A stretch of 64,000 bases of DNA, from positions 113,721-177,720 of the forward strand of contig NZ_PIOD01000025.1 in assembly GCF_003369565.1 (NCBI RefSeq), in the 5' to 3' direction. Positions within the stretch are counted from its first letter, which is position 1, and each line of letters starts with the position of its first letter. This DNA is from Oceanobacillus chungangensis (lineage in GTDB: Bacteria; Bacillota; Bacilli; Bacillales; Amphibacillaceae). Below are positions 27,678 through 35,539 of this stretch, in pieces. A model generated the notes under the pieces. The model was not told where the DNA came from. It worked only from the letters and a program-made list of their open reading frames with translations, and made no database searches. The translations under genes were made by a program, and so were the position numbers.

Positions 27678-27712
27678 ATCCGTAGTAATTTTATATTACT
27701 ATGGATTTTTTT
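27678..27712 (+). terminator. Terminator of lsrACDBF
   Basis: Stem ATCCGTAGTAAT / ATTACTATGGAT (one G-U pair) with a 5-base loop, then a run of T residues. Confidence 0.88.
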
Positions 27713-27884
27713 GTTTGCTAAATTGGAATATGTTCAAATGCACAACAAAAAATATTATCTTAGAGACTTACAAAATGAATCTAAATTTGCCAAATAAACA
27801 GAAAATTATAGTATAATAAAATTGAAATGACAAAAATAAAACAAAATCGTTGTACCAAAATTAGAATCACTAAAGGAGTGAGGC

Positions 27885-28544
27885 ATGATGGCAAATGAAA
27901 ATGAACAAATCAATGGGAAAGAACAAACTATTTTTCACCACGTCGGAAATCGTTTTCAAACAGAAGATCGAGAGATTCATATTGTTGCCCGTCTGGAAGA
28001 ACCGCTCTTATTAGTGCTAGGGAATGTTTTGAGCGATGAAGAGTGCGACGAACTCATTCGATTATCAAAAGATAACATGAATCGTTCAAAAATTGGAGAT
28101 ACCCGGGAAGTAAATGAAATCCGAACGAGCAGTAGCATGTTTTTTGAAGGAAATGAACACGACATCCTGACGAAAATTGAAAATAGAGTATCCAACATAA
28201 TGAACATCCCCATCGAACATGGGGAGGGGCTTCAAATTCTAAAATATACGACTGGACAGGAGTATAAAGCTCATTTTGACTATTTTTCAGCTGCAAGCAA
28301 AGCTTCCAAAAATAATCGAATCAGTACGCTGGTCATGTACTTAAATGACGTCGAACAAGGCGGAGAAACCTTTTTTCCAGAGCTGAATTTTTCCGTTTCG
28401 CCAAAAAAAGGAATGGCGGTGTACTTTGAATACTTCTATGCAGATCACTACCTAAATGAACGAACCTTACACGGTGGTGCACCCGTAACAGCAGGAGAAA
28501 AATGGGTAGCCACACAATGGATGAGAAAACAACGAGTAAGATAA
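27885..28544 (+). CDS. Prolyl 4-hydroxylase-like 2OG-Fe(II) oxygenase
   Basis: A 219-residue soluble dioxygenase. The iron ligands His130 and Asp132 (HFDYFS) and His196 (LHGGAPV) and the 2-oxoglutarate-binding Lys206 (GEKWVATQWMR) are all visible, in the spacing of P4HA-type enzymes. The N-terminal region includes LLVLGNVLSDEECDELI, also typical. Bacterial members hydroxylate proline or other residues in peptides or proteins. Start: ATG 27885 after AAAGGAG; an ATG 3 bases later is equally possible. A TATAAT at 27812-27817 could be its promoter. No collagen-like substrate gene is in the window, so the target is unknown. Confidence 0.85.
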   Translation: MMANENEQINGKEQTIFHHVGNRFQTEDREIHIVARLEEPLLLVLGNVLSDEECDELIRLSKDNMNRSKIGDTREVNEIRTSSSMFFEGNEHDILTKIENRVSNIMNIPIEHGEGLQILKYTTGQEYKAHFDYFSAASKASKNNRISTLVMYLNDVEQGGETFFPELNFSVSPKKGMAVYFEYFYADHYLNERTLHGGAPVTAGEKWVATQWMRKQRVR

Positions 28545-28560
28545 ACAAGAATGAAAGTAT

Positions 28561-28588
28561 AGAGACTTGATCAAGCAAGTCTCTTTTA
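28561..28588 (+). terminator. Terminator after 2OG oxygenase
   Basis: Stem AGAGACTT / AAGTCTCT with a short loop followed by TTTT. Confidence 0.8.
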
Positions 28589-28771
28589 CGTTTCTTCAAT
28601 CAGCCTTCGAGACTCTTGTATATTACTCCTACGCCGAACAACTTTTAAATCCCCTAGAAATACCTTTGCAGCAACCAATACTCATCATTTCTAATTTTCG
28701 CACAAACTGCTAATATAGATTTAATAGTAAGATTAATGGAATTAATAGATGCATATTGAGAGGTGAATAGA

Positions 28772-29554
28772 TTGAATAAAGTAATTGATATAAAAAATGT
28801 GGATTGGCTAAGAGATGGAAAAGTGATTCTTTCCGATATCAACTGGCAGGTGAAACGTGGCGAGCATTGGGCGGTGCTGGGACTAAATGGCTCTGGAAAA
28901 ACAACGCTGCTAAATATGATTAATGGCTATATTTGGCCAACAACGGGGAAAGTAAGTGTATTGGAACAGCCTTTTGGTAAAACGGATATTCGTGAGCTAC
29001 GGAAGTCGATTGGCTGGGTGAGTTCTTCGCTGCAGGAGAGGATCAACGGAACGGAATATGGAGAGAATATTGTTGTCAGTGGAAAATTTGCCTCGATTGG
29101 TTTGTATGAAGAGCCCACAGTGGAGGATTACCAGCATGCCAGGGAATTATTGGAGCAGCTGGGTTGCAGTCATCTAGCAGAACGAAAGTATCAGACATGC
29201 TCACAGGGAGAGAAACAAAAGATTCTAATTGCTAGAGGACTAATGGCATCACCAGAATTGCTAATTCTAGATGAACCGACGAATGGACTGGATTTTATTT
29301 CTAGAGAAGGATTATTAGCTGCAATTAATCAATTTGCACTACAAGACGATGCACCGACTATTATTTTTGTCACACATCATATTGAAGAAATAATCCCAAT
29401 CTTTACGAACACACTGTTGCTTCGTAATGGGGCAGTATTTAATCGGGGGAAAAGTAAAGATATTTTAACAAGTGAAAACCTTTCGCATTTCTTTGACATT
29501 CCATTAGACGTTGCATGGAGGAAGAATAGAGCTTGGGTGACAATTATCGATTAA
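28772..29554 (+). CDS. ylmA: ABC ATPase, YlmA-like
   Basis: A 260-residue ATP-binding protein. Motifs: Walker A GLNGSGKTTLL, signature CSQGEKQKILIARGL, Walker B LLILDEPTNGLDF and switch HH in VTHHIEEI. The N-terminus VDWLRDGKVILSDINWQVKRGEHWAVLGLNG matches the Bacillus subtilis YlmA/ModF-like group. No permease gene is adjacent, so it may be a non-transport ABC protein or use a partner elsewhere. Start TTG 28772 has GAGAGGTG 6 bases upstream; a GTG at 28763 lies inside that site. Confidence 0.8.
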   Translation: MNKVIDIKNVDWLRDGKVILSDINWQVKRGEHWAVLGLNGSGKTTLLNMINGYIWPTTGKVSVLEQPFGKTDIRELRKSIGWVSSSLQERINGTEYGENIVVSGKFASIGLYEEPTVEDYQHARELLEQLGCSHLAERKYQTCSQGEKQKILIARGLMASPELLILDEPTNGLDFISREGLLAAINQFALQDDAPTIIFVTHHIEEIIPIFTNTLLLRNGAVFNRGKSKDILTSENLSHFFDIPLDVAWRKNRAWVTIID

Positions 29555-29683
29555 ATTCGATAAATATTTCCTGGGGAATATTTATTTCTTAATGATTTAA
29601 ACCTATCGATAACAGTCGACATAGCTTAGATAGAATACGAGATTTATTAGGGATTTCAATGCTCATCAGCTAACTTCATATAA

Positions 29684-29735
29684 ATGAAAAAAGTAGTCCT
29701 TTCTCCTGAATAACAAGATTGAGGACTACTGAATT
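29684..29735 (-). terminator. Terminator of YdhR-like gene
   Basis: Stem AGTAGTCCT (29692-29700) / AGGACTACT (29722-29730); on the minus strand it is followed by a run of T residues. It may also stop transcripts from the + strand. Confidence 0.8.
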
Positions 29736-29738
29736 TTA

Positions 29739-30044
29739 TTACTTTAGAGGCCCGTGTGTAATTTTGGATAAACCTTCATTAACAGCGAAAATCTTTGCAT
29801 TTACCGTTTCAAAACCAAAATCAATTAATCGTTCAGAATGCATTTCTAAATACTTTTGAGCAGTTTCTTTAGTTTCGAATAGATAGATTCCACCAGCTAG
29901 CTTTTCCTGACTATCTTCTGTCCAAATCTTCCAAATGAAACCATCTTCTTCGTTTATGCTCGCTGCTAATCCTGCGAAAGATTCAGTCATTTCTTCACCA
30001 AATGGCCCATCCATTGGAAAATCTACTTGTAATACATATGCCAT
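29739..30044 (-). CDS. YdhR-like small monooxygenase-fold protein
   Basis: A 101-residue protein of the YdhR family (ferredoxin-like, ABM superfamily): MAYVLQVDFPMDGPFG, FIWKIWTED, AGGIYLFETKETAQKYLEMHSERL, KIFAVNEGLSKIT. Family structures suggest a small-molecule monooxygenase or binding protein, but the substrate is unknown. Start ATG 30044 has GGGGAGGA 9-10 bases upstream; the ATG at 30053 abuts it. It is distant in sequence and position from lsrG, although both belong to the same broad fold; I do not propose it as LsrG. Confidence 0.75.
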   Translation of the reverse strand: MAYVLQVDFPMDGPFGEEMTESFAGLAASINEEDGFIWKIWTEDSQEKLAGGIYLFETKETAQKYLEMHSERLIDFGFETVNAKIFAVNEGLSKITHGPLK

Positions 30045-30285
30045 ATCTAACATTCCTCCCCCTATTGACTTTAGTTTAGCAAAGTACGTCTATGACTTCA
30101 ATTGAGATAGGGCATTGCCTCACCATGCTCCCAAACGTCCTTTATTCTATTCCTATGAAGGCATGTTCGGCAAGATAGCCACATTTTATGGGAAAGTCGA
30201 ACCATTCAAAGTTTAAAAGGCTTTCTTAAATCGGGAAGCGAAGTCCATATGTTGAATAGTCTTAGAGAATAGTTATTCAAAAGCA

Positions 30286-30325
30286 ACAGCCATTTCAGTA
30301 AAACTGAAATGGCTGTTTGATTTTT
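30286..30325 (-). terminator. Terminator of GlsB-like gene
   Basis: Perfect 14-bp stem ACAGCCATTTCAGT / ACTGAAATGGCTGT with an AAA loop. T-rich tracts follow on both strands, so it may act in both directions; it lies 35 bp beyond the stop of the minus-strand gene. Confidence 0.8.
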
Positions 30326-30350
30326 AATATACTATATCTATTTTTCTATA

Positions 30351-30602
30351 TTATCTTTTTCGCATGGCTCTCATAATTAGGCTAACAATGAAAATAAGAA
30401 CGATAGCTCCAATTAATGCTGGGACAATATAGAAATCACCAATTTCAGGTCCCCAGTTTCCTAGTAGTGAAGAACCAATCCAAGCACCGATAAATCCAGC
30501 AATAATATTACCTATAATTCCACCTGGTATATCTTTTCCGACGATTAGACTAGCTATCCAACCTAGTATACCACCAATAATTAAACTCCATAAAAATCCC
30601 AT
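30351..30602 (-). CDS. GlsB/YeaQ/YmgE-family membrane protein
   Basis: An 83-residue protein with three glycine-rich membrane segments. Signature: GGILGWIASLIVGKDIPGGIIGNIIAGFIGAWIGS, typical of transglycosylase-associated (GlsB/YeaQ/YmgE) proteins, which are often induced by general stress. Start: ATG after AGGAGTGAG. It is divergent from the T-box operon, about 200 bp away from that promoter. The function of the family is not known. Confidence 0.85.
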   Translation of the reverse strand: MGFLWSLIIGGILGWIASLIVGKDIPGGIIGNIIAGFIGAWIGSSLLGNWGPEIGDFYIVPALIGAIVLIFIVSLIMRAMRKR

Positions 30603-30807
30603 GTCACTCTCACTCCTCTAGTAGTTATATTATCTTTATATCCCAAATTGCAATTTTATAAACCAAAAGTGAATATTAATTTTGAGAAAGGAGTGGAAAC
30701 AGAGCTTCAAAACTGATCAGGCGCTCACCTCTTATCCGTCAAACTGCGTGTTTTGGCTAAACTCAAGGAGACTAAACACTCTACTTATCGAGATTTTCTA
30801 AAAAGAC

Positions 30808-30836
30808 TTGATTTTTAAAAAATAACACTTTATACT
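30808..30836 (+). promoter_or_regulatory. Sigma-A promoter of T-box operon
   Basis: TTGATT (30808-30813), 17-bp spacer, TATACT (30831-30836). Transcription would start near 30843, just before the T-box stem I. Upstream sequence back to 30603 shows no other feature. Confidence 0.75.
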
Positions 30837-30859
30837 TATGTTAATTAAATTGTCGTAAC

Positions 30860-31177
30860 ATTTAAAAAAACGTTGATGAGGAAAAGTAGGATTCTGTTAT
30901 TTTTCAAAGAGAGCTTCGGTAGCTGAGAAGAAGCAAAAATATGAATCTGAACAATGGCCTCGGAGTTTCGTGCTGAAAGTATCATGGATATTAGTAGGTT
31001 CCGACGAGATTTGGTACTCGTTATCCATACCACAAGTATAAGGGGTCATCTATTATTTAATTAGATTAAGACTTTAGTACTTGATGAGGCTGTATGTGTG
31101 AGCATGCAGTAAAGTAAGGTGGTACCACGTAAATTAACCACGTCCTTATCGATTTTTTGGTAATGGCGTGGTTTTTT
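30860..31177 (+). promoter_or_regulatory. T-box leader, probably methionine-specific
   Basis: A full T-box riboswitch. Stem I: GAGG, AGTA bulge (30885-30888), helix GGATTC (30889-30894) / GAATCT (30943-30948), then GAA and the probable specifier ATG (30954-30956) followed by GCCTC, which pairs back to GAGG; the conserved AGAGAGCTTCGGTAGCTGAGA lies in the distal part. Stem III: CTGTATG / CATGCAG. Antiterminator: AAGG (31116-31119), bulge TGGTACC, ACGT (31127-31130), loop, ACGT (31140-31143), CCTT. TGGT in the bulge predicts tRNA ending ACCA, as tRNA-Met does. Terminator: AACCACG (31136-31142) / CGTGGTT (31167-31173) then T residues. Low charged tRNA-Met should allow read-through. Confidence 0.9.
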
Positions 31178-31207
31178 AATGCAATAAATTAATTGGAGGG
31201 TTTTAGG

Positions 31208-32065
31208 ATGAGTAAACATTTAGTATTGCAAACAGATTTTGGTTTAAGTGATGGAGCAGTTAGTGCGATGTATGGTGTTGCACTTTCGGTTGACCCGAAA
31301 ATTCGAGTTTTTGATCTAACACATGATATTCCACAATATAATATATGGGAGGCTTCTTATCGCCTTTATCAAACGATTCATTACTGGCCAGAGGATAGTG
31401 TTTTCGTTTCTGTTGTTGATCCAGGTGTGGGGACGGAGCGTTTAAGTATCGTCGCAAAAACAGCTGACAATCATTATATAATCACACCGGACAATGGGAC
31501 TTTGACACATATTAAACATCATATCGGTATTATCGAAGCACGAATCATTGATGAACGACTTAATCGATTGCCAAATTCTGGAGAGTCCTATACTTTTCAT
31601 GGTCGTGATGTCTATGCATATACAGGGGCAAGACTTGCAGCTGGCGTAATAAGCTTTGAGGAAGTTGGACCGCTGCATGATATTGATCAAATTATTGAAT
31701 TAGAAAAGAAAGAAGCATGTATTGAGTCCGGTATATTAATCGGTAATATCGATATCCTTGATGTTCGCTTTGGAAATTTATGGACCAATATTAACCGTGA
31801 ATTATTCATTGAAAGTGGAATTAAATACGGTGATTCATTAGAAGTTACAATCGAAAATAATCGGCGCCATATCTATAAAAATATTATGAAGTTTGGACGG
31901 TCATTCGCAGATAGTCGCTTAGGGGAACCGTTATTATTTGTTAACTCATTAGATAAACTTGGTGTCGCAATTAACCAAGGTTCTTTCGCGAAAGCGTATC
32001 ATATCGAAACAGGTGCAAATTGGAAAATTAGTATACGTAAAGCATCCGATCTTATTTTTCGTTAA
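31208..32065 (+). CDS. SAM hydrolase (SAM hydroxide adenosyltransferase, DUF62)
   Basis: A 285-residue member of the SAM_adeno_trans family. These enzymes hydrolyse S-adenosylmethionine to adenosine and methionine; fluorinase is a relative. The Asp-Arg-His triad of the hydrolase branch is present: Asp71 and Arg78 in VVDPGVGTER and His131 in FHGRD. Other signatures: TDFGLSDGAVSAMYG at the N-terminus and ITPDNGTL. Start ATG 31208 lies 7 bases after GGAGGG; an upstream TTG overlaps that site. First gene under the T-box, so its expression should rise in methionine shortage, consistent with recovering methionine from SAM. Confidence 0.9.
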   Translation: MSKHLVLQTDFGLSDGAVSAMYGVALSVDPKIRVFDLTHDIPQYNIWEASYRLYQTIHYWPEDSVFVSVVDPGVGTERLSIVAKTADNHYIITPDNGTLTHIKHHIGIIEARIIDERLNRLPNSGESYTFHGRDVYAYTGARLAAGVISFEEVGPLHDIDQIIELEKKEACIESGILIGNIDILDVRFGNLWTNINRELFIESGIKYGDSLEVTIENNRRHIYKNIMKFGRSFADSRLGEPLLFVNSLDKLGVAINQGSFAKAYHIETGANWKISIRKASDLIFR

Positions 32066-32072
32066 TTTTTTG

Positions 32073-32115
32073 GTAGATAAGAAAGTATAAAAACTCTCTT
32101 ACTATATAAGTGCAA
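32073..32115 (+). repeat. Hairpin repeat of AAGTGCAA family
   Basis: GTAGATAAGAAAGTATA...TCTCTTACTATATAAGTGCAAG: an imperfect hairpin followed by AAGTGCAA. Related sequences lie at 35349-35426, 44678-44702 and 54061-54108. Here it sits within the operon between SAM hydrolase and ECF S-component genes. Confidence 0.5.
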
Positions 32116-32140
32116 GTTTAACAGAAAAGGGGGAAATAAC

Positions 32141-32695
32141 ATGTGGAAAAATACACTATCAATTAAAACTATTGTAGCAATTGGGATAGGTGCAGCAGTA
32201 TTTGTTATTTTATCAAGGTTTGTAGCAATACCAACTGGTATACCGAATACGAATATTCAAACATCATATGCCTTTCTAGCGCTGATGGCCGTTGTATTCG
32301 GACCGATAGCCGGTGGAATGATTGGGCTGATCGGCCATACCTTAACAGATGTAATCGCTTGGGGGTCTGTTTGGTGGAGCTGGGTATTTGTGTCATTATT
32401 CGTAGGATTCTTCATAGGACTAGTAGCGAATCGAATCAATATTGAAAGTGGTATTTTTGGAAAAAACAAAATTATTACATTTAATATTGTTCAAGCAATC
32501 GTACAGATTGCTGGCTGGTTTATCATAGCACCAATTCTTGATATCCTAATTTATGCGGAACCGGCAAATAAAGTATTCACACAAGGGGCTGTTGCTGGTA
32601 TTTTCAATTTCATTACAGTTGGAGTTATTGGTACATTATTATTAACTGGCTATGCGAAAACCCGTGGTAAGAGTGACAGCCTAGTGAAGGAATAA
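32141..32695 (+). CDS. ECF transporter S component, UPF0397 family
   Basis: A 184-residue membrane protein with five or six segments. The N-terminal sequence [22 protein letters not shown] and [16 protein letters not shown], and [28 protein letters not shown], identify UPF0397. The S component binds the substrate; annotation pipelines often call this family a riboflavin or vitamin transporter without proof. Context here (T-box with Met features, SAM hydrolase) points instead to methionine, a precursor or a SAM-derived nucleoside. Start: ATG after AAAGGGGGAAA. ATPase and T component follow in the same operon. Confidence 0.85.
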   Translation: MWKNTLSIKTIVAIGIGAAVFVILSRFVAIPTGIPNTNIQTSYAFLALMAVVFGPIAGGMIGLIGHTLTDVIAWGSVWWSWVFVSLFVGFFIGLVANRINIESGIFGKNKIITFNIVQAIVQIAGWFIIAPILDILIYAEPANKVFTQGAVAGIFNFITVGVIGTLLLTGYAKTRGKSDSLVKE

Positions 32696-32737
32696 TAGCT
32701 GTATTGTCCTGAACAGGAGTGCGAGAAGGAGTTTATT

Positions 32738-34450
32738 ATGAAAAAAACCATTATACAATTTAAAGATTTTTCATTTAAATATAGAAGCCAGGTCGAACCT
32801 ACCTTAGTCAATATTAATTTGACGATTTATGAAGGAGAAAAAGTATTAATTGTTGGCCCATCCGGTTCAGGAAAGAGCACCATAGCCCATTGTATCAATG
32901 GGCTAATTCCATTTTCATACAAAGGTGATATTGAGGGAAGTTTGATCATTAAGGAAAAGGAAACGAAAGACTTAGACTTATTCTCCTTATCGAAAATAGT
33001 TGGGACCGTATTACAGGATCCAGATGGGCAGTTCATCGGGTTATCTGTCGGTGAGGACATTGCGTTTGCTTTAGAAAATGATTGCGTACCACAAGAAAAG
33101 ATGAAGAAGCAGGTTGTCAATGTGTCTAAGCTAGTGGAAATGGAAGCGCATATTGATACATCAATTCACGAATTATCGGGTGGTCAGAAGCAGCGTGTAT
33201 CGCTTGGCGGGGTACTAGTTGACCAAGCAGCGATTTTATTATTTGATGAACCATTAGCGAACCTCGATCCAGCAACAGGACAGCTTGCAATTACATTGAT
33301 TGACCAAGTTCAAAAAGAAACGGACACAACAGTTGTCATTATCGAGCACCGCTTAGAGGATGTCTTGCATGAGTCGGTCGACCGGATTATTGTCATGGAC
33401 GAAGGAAGAATTGTCAGTGATACAACGCCGGATGCACTGCTCGTATCAAATGTACTGGAATCAAGTTATATCCGTGAGCCACTTTATATTAAAGCACTGA
33501 AATATGCTAATATCCGACTTACAGAGGAAATGCGGCCAGCACACTTAACAACCCTTGACATAGATGGATGTAAAGCAAATATACAAGAATGGTTTGAGAG
33601 TGCAGAACTAGCAATGTCACGAGAAAAAACTACTCCAGTCATTGCTGTCAGAAATCTTAATTTTGGTTATAATCGCGAAAAGCAAATTCTCCACGATGTT
33701 TCATTTTCTATTAAACAAGGTGAAATGGTGAGCATTGTTGGTAGGAATGGTACAGGAAAATCAACACTGTCGAGGCTAATTTGCGGCTTTGAAAAGGCGC
33801 AGTCTGGAGAGATTCTATATCAAGGTGAGGACATTACGAACGATACGATTCGTCAGCGTGCGGAGCGAATTGGGATGGTAATGCAAAATCCGAATCATAT
33901 GATATCCAAGCATATGATTTATGACGAGGTATCTCTTGGGCTTATAATGCGTGGAGTTCCTGAAGAGGAAGTAAAATCTCGTGTTGAGAAAACGTTGAAA
34001 GTATGTGGACTCTATCCTTTTCGAAATTGGCCAATCTCTGCTCTAAGCTTTGGTCAGAAGAAACGGGTGACGATTGCCTCTATTTTGGTGCTAAACCCTA
34101 AGATCCTTATTTTGGACGAGCCAACGGCAGGGCAGGATTTTCGCCATTATACAGAAATTATGGAATTTCTCCTGGAATTGAATCAGCAAGGTGTAACGAT
34201 CTTAATGATTACGCATGATATGCACCTTATGCTCGAATATACACCACGTGCTATTGCGATTGCGAATGGCAGGATTTTAGCGGATGATTCAGCGGTGAAT
34301 ATACTAACAAACGAGGAAGTAATTGAACAGGCAAATTTAAAACAGACATCACTCTTTGATCTTGCCGTACGAGCAGATATCGTGGATCCAAAGGAATTTG
34401 TATCTAGATTTATTGCCTTCGATAAGGAGGTTAGGAAAAAATGGCAGTAG
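32738..34450 (+). CDS. ECF transporter double ATPase (DUF3744 type)
   Basis: A 570-residue protein with two ABC domains. Domain 1: GPSGSGKST, ELSGGQKQRVSLGG, ILLFDEPLANLD. Domain 2 (from about residue 300): GRNGTGKST, ALSFGQKKRVTIAS, ILILDEPTAGQD. The linker (about 230-300) corresponds to DUF3744, the usual companion of UPF0397 S components. It replaces the EcfA1/EcfA2 pair. Start: ATG after GAGAAGGAG. It overlaps the T-component gene by 10 bp. Confidence 0.88.
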   Translation: MKKTIIQFKDFSFKYRSQVEPTLVNINLTIYEGEKVLIVGPSGSGKSTIAHCINGLIPFSYKGDIEGSLIIKEKETKDLDLFSLSKIVGTVLQDPDGQFIGLSVGEDIAFALENDCVPQEKMKKQVVNVSKLVEMEAHIDTSIHELSGGQKQRVSLGGVLVDQAAILLFDEPLANLDPATGQLAITLIDQVQKETDTTVVIIEHRLEDVLHESVDRIIVMDEGRIVSDTTPDALLVSNVLESSYIREPLYIKALKYANIRLTEEMRPAHLTTLDIDGCKANIQEWFESAELAMSREKTTPVIAVRNLNFGYNREKQILHDVSFSIKQGEMVSIVGRNGTGKSTLSRLICGFEKAQSGEILYQGEDITNDTIRQRAERIGMVMQNPNHMISKHMIYDEVSLGLIMRGVPEEEVKSRVEKTLKVCGLYPFRNWPISALSFGQKKRVTIASILVLNPKILILDEPTAGQDFRHYTEIMEFLLELNQQGVTILMITHDMHLMLEYTPRAIAIANGRILADDSAVNILTNEEVIEQANLKQTSLFDLAVRADIVDPKEFVSRFIAFDKEVRKKWQ

Positions 34451-35271
34451 AAATGTTATCCTATATCGAGCGTAAATCACCAGTTCATGCATTATCTGGG
34501 GCAACGAAGCTAATTGCATTCCTCATATGGTCATCGGCAGCAATGCTTAGCTATGATACGCGTGTGTTACTAGCATTATTTGTAATTAGTATCGTTATTT
34601 TTAAAATTTCGCAAGTAAAGATTCGTGAAGTTGGTTTTGTATTAGCATTTATTCTTGCATTTTTACTGTTGAATAATGTAGCGATATATATTTTCTCCCC
34701 ACAGGAGGGTGTGAAAATCTACGGAACAAGCCATATTTTATTTGAGATTGTTGGTCGGTATAATGTGACACTTGAACAATTATTTTATCAATTTAATGTT
34801 ACACTAAAATACTTTGTCGTCATTCCAGCAGCTTTACTCTTTATCGTTACGACTCATCCAAGTGAGTTCGCTGCGTCATTGAATAAAATTGGTGTAAATT
34901 ATAAGATTGCTTATTCTGTTTCACTCGCCTTCCGCTATATACCCGATATACAACGCGAGTTCCGGACAATTGCCCAATCCCAGCAGGCACGAGGAATTGA
35001 TTTATCGAGAAATGAGAAGGTATGGAATAGGGTGAAAAATGTCTCGACTATTGTTTTTCCCTTAATACTATCGAGTTTGGAACGAATTGATGTCGTAAGT
35101 AATGCGATGGAGTTACGTGGTTTCGGTAAAAATAAAAAGAGATCATGGTACAGCGAAAAAACTTTCAAACGACAAGACTATATTACGATTATTATAGCAG
35201 TATTACTCTTAGCTTTATCGTTGATAATAACCTTCCAAGATGGAAGCAGATTTTATAATCCATTTATTTGA
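34441..35271 (+). CDS. ECF transporter T component (EcfT-like)
   Basis: A 276-residue transmembrane coupling subunit. It has membrane segments near residues 20-60, 70-95, 115-140 and 240-260, and the cytoplasmic signature with conserved Ala-Arg-Gly: SQQARGID, plus MELRGFGKNKKR; these helices contact the ATPase. Start: ATG with GGAGGT 8 bases upstream, inside the ATPase gene. Having a dedicated T and ATPase makes this a group I ECF transporter, independent of the shared vitamin module. Last gene of the T-box operon. Confidence 0.87.
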   Translation: MAVEMLSYIERKSPVHALSGATKLIAFLIWSSAAMLSYDTRVLLALFVISIVIFKISQVKIREVGFVLAFILAFLLLNNVAIYIFSPQEGVKIYGTSHILFEIVGRYNVTLEQLFYQFNVTLKYFVVIPAALLFIVTTHPSEFAASLNKIGVNYKIAYSVSLAFRYIPDIQREFRTIAQSQQARGIDLSRNEKVWNRVKNVSTIVFPLILSSLERIDVVSNAMELRGFGKNKKRSWYSEKTFKRQDYITIIIAVLLLALSLIITFQDGSRFYNPFI

Positions 35272-35315
35272 GTTGGATTAAAGAATAGGAATTTTTGAAT
35301 ATATAAACGGAGTTG

Positions 35316-35349
35316 AATAATCCTTGCTTTATGTGGGGATTATTTTTTG
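35316..35349 (+). terminator. Terminator of SAM hydrolase/ECF operon
   Basis: Stem AATAATCC / GGATTATT with an about 13-base loop, followed by TTTTT. Confidence 0.8.
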
Positions 35350-35426
35350 ATTGAAAAGAGAATTTTAAAACTCTCTTATCAATCAAAAGTGCAACTAAGG
35401 CTGCCGTTGAAAGGCTTGATAAGCCT
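35349..35426 (+). repeat. Hairpin repeat of AAGTGCAA family, full copy
   Basis: ATTGAAAAGAGA / TCTCTTATCAAT hairpin, then AAAGTGCAACTAAGG and CTGCCGTTGAAAGGCTTG. I recall similar sequence as a dispersed Bacillaceae repeat. It is the most complete of four related copies. Further down, the palindrome ACATGA-N5-TCATGT (35460-35476) overlaps a TATAAT (35476-35481) ahead of the next gene. Confidence 0.5.
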
Positions 35427-35539
35427 AGTTTTCTTATAATCTGCTATTCTATCGGCATTACATGACATAATCATGTATAATAACAGTATAAAAACTGACT
35501 AATATTATAACTATAATAGAATAGAGAGGTTAGCGAAAT

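Noticed and set aside
29739-30044. YdhR-like protein as the missing LsrG
   Set aside because: It shares only the broad ferredoxin-like fold, lies outside the lsr operon with its own terminator, and lacks LsrG-like sequence.
30943-30960. Asn (AAT) or Trp (TGG) as T-box specifier
   Set aside because: The UGGU bulge asks for discriminator A, whereas tRNA-Asn and tRNA-Trp usually have G; gene context is methionine-related.
30845-31033. A minus-strand frame of 62 codons over the T-box region
   Set aside because: The + strand has a complete T-box here; the frame has no binding site or family resemblance.
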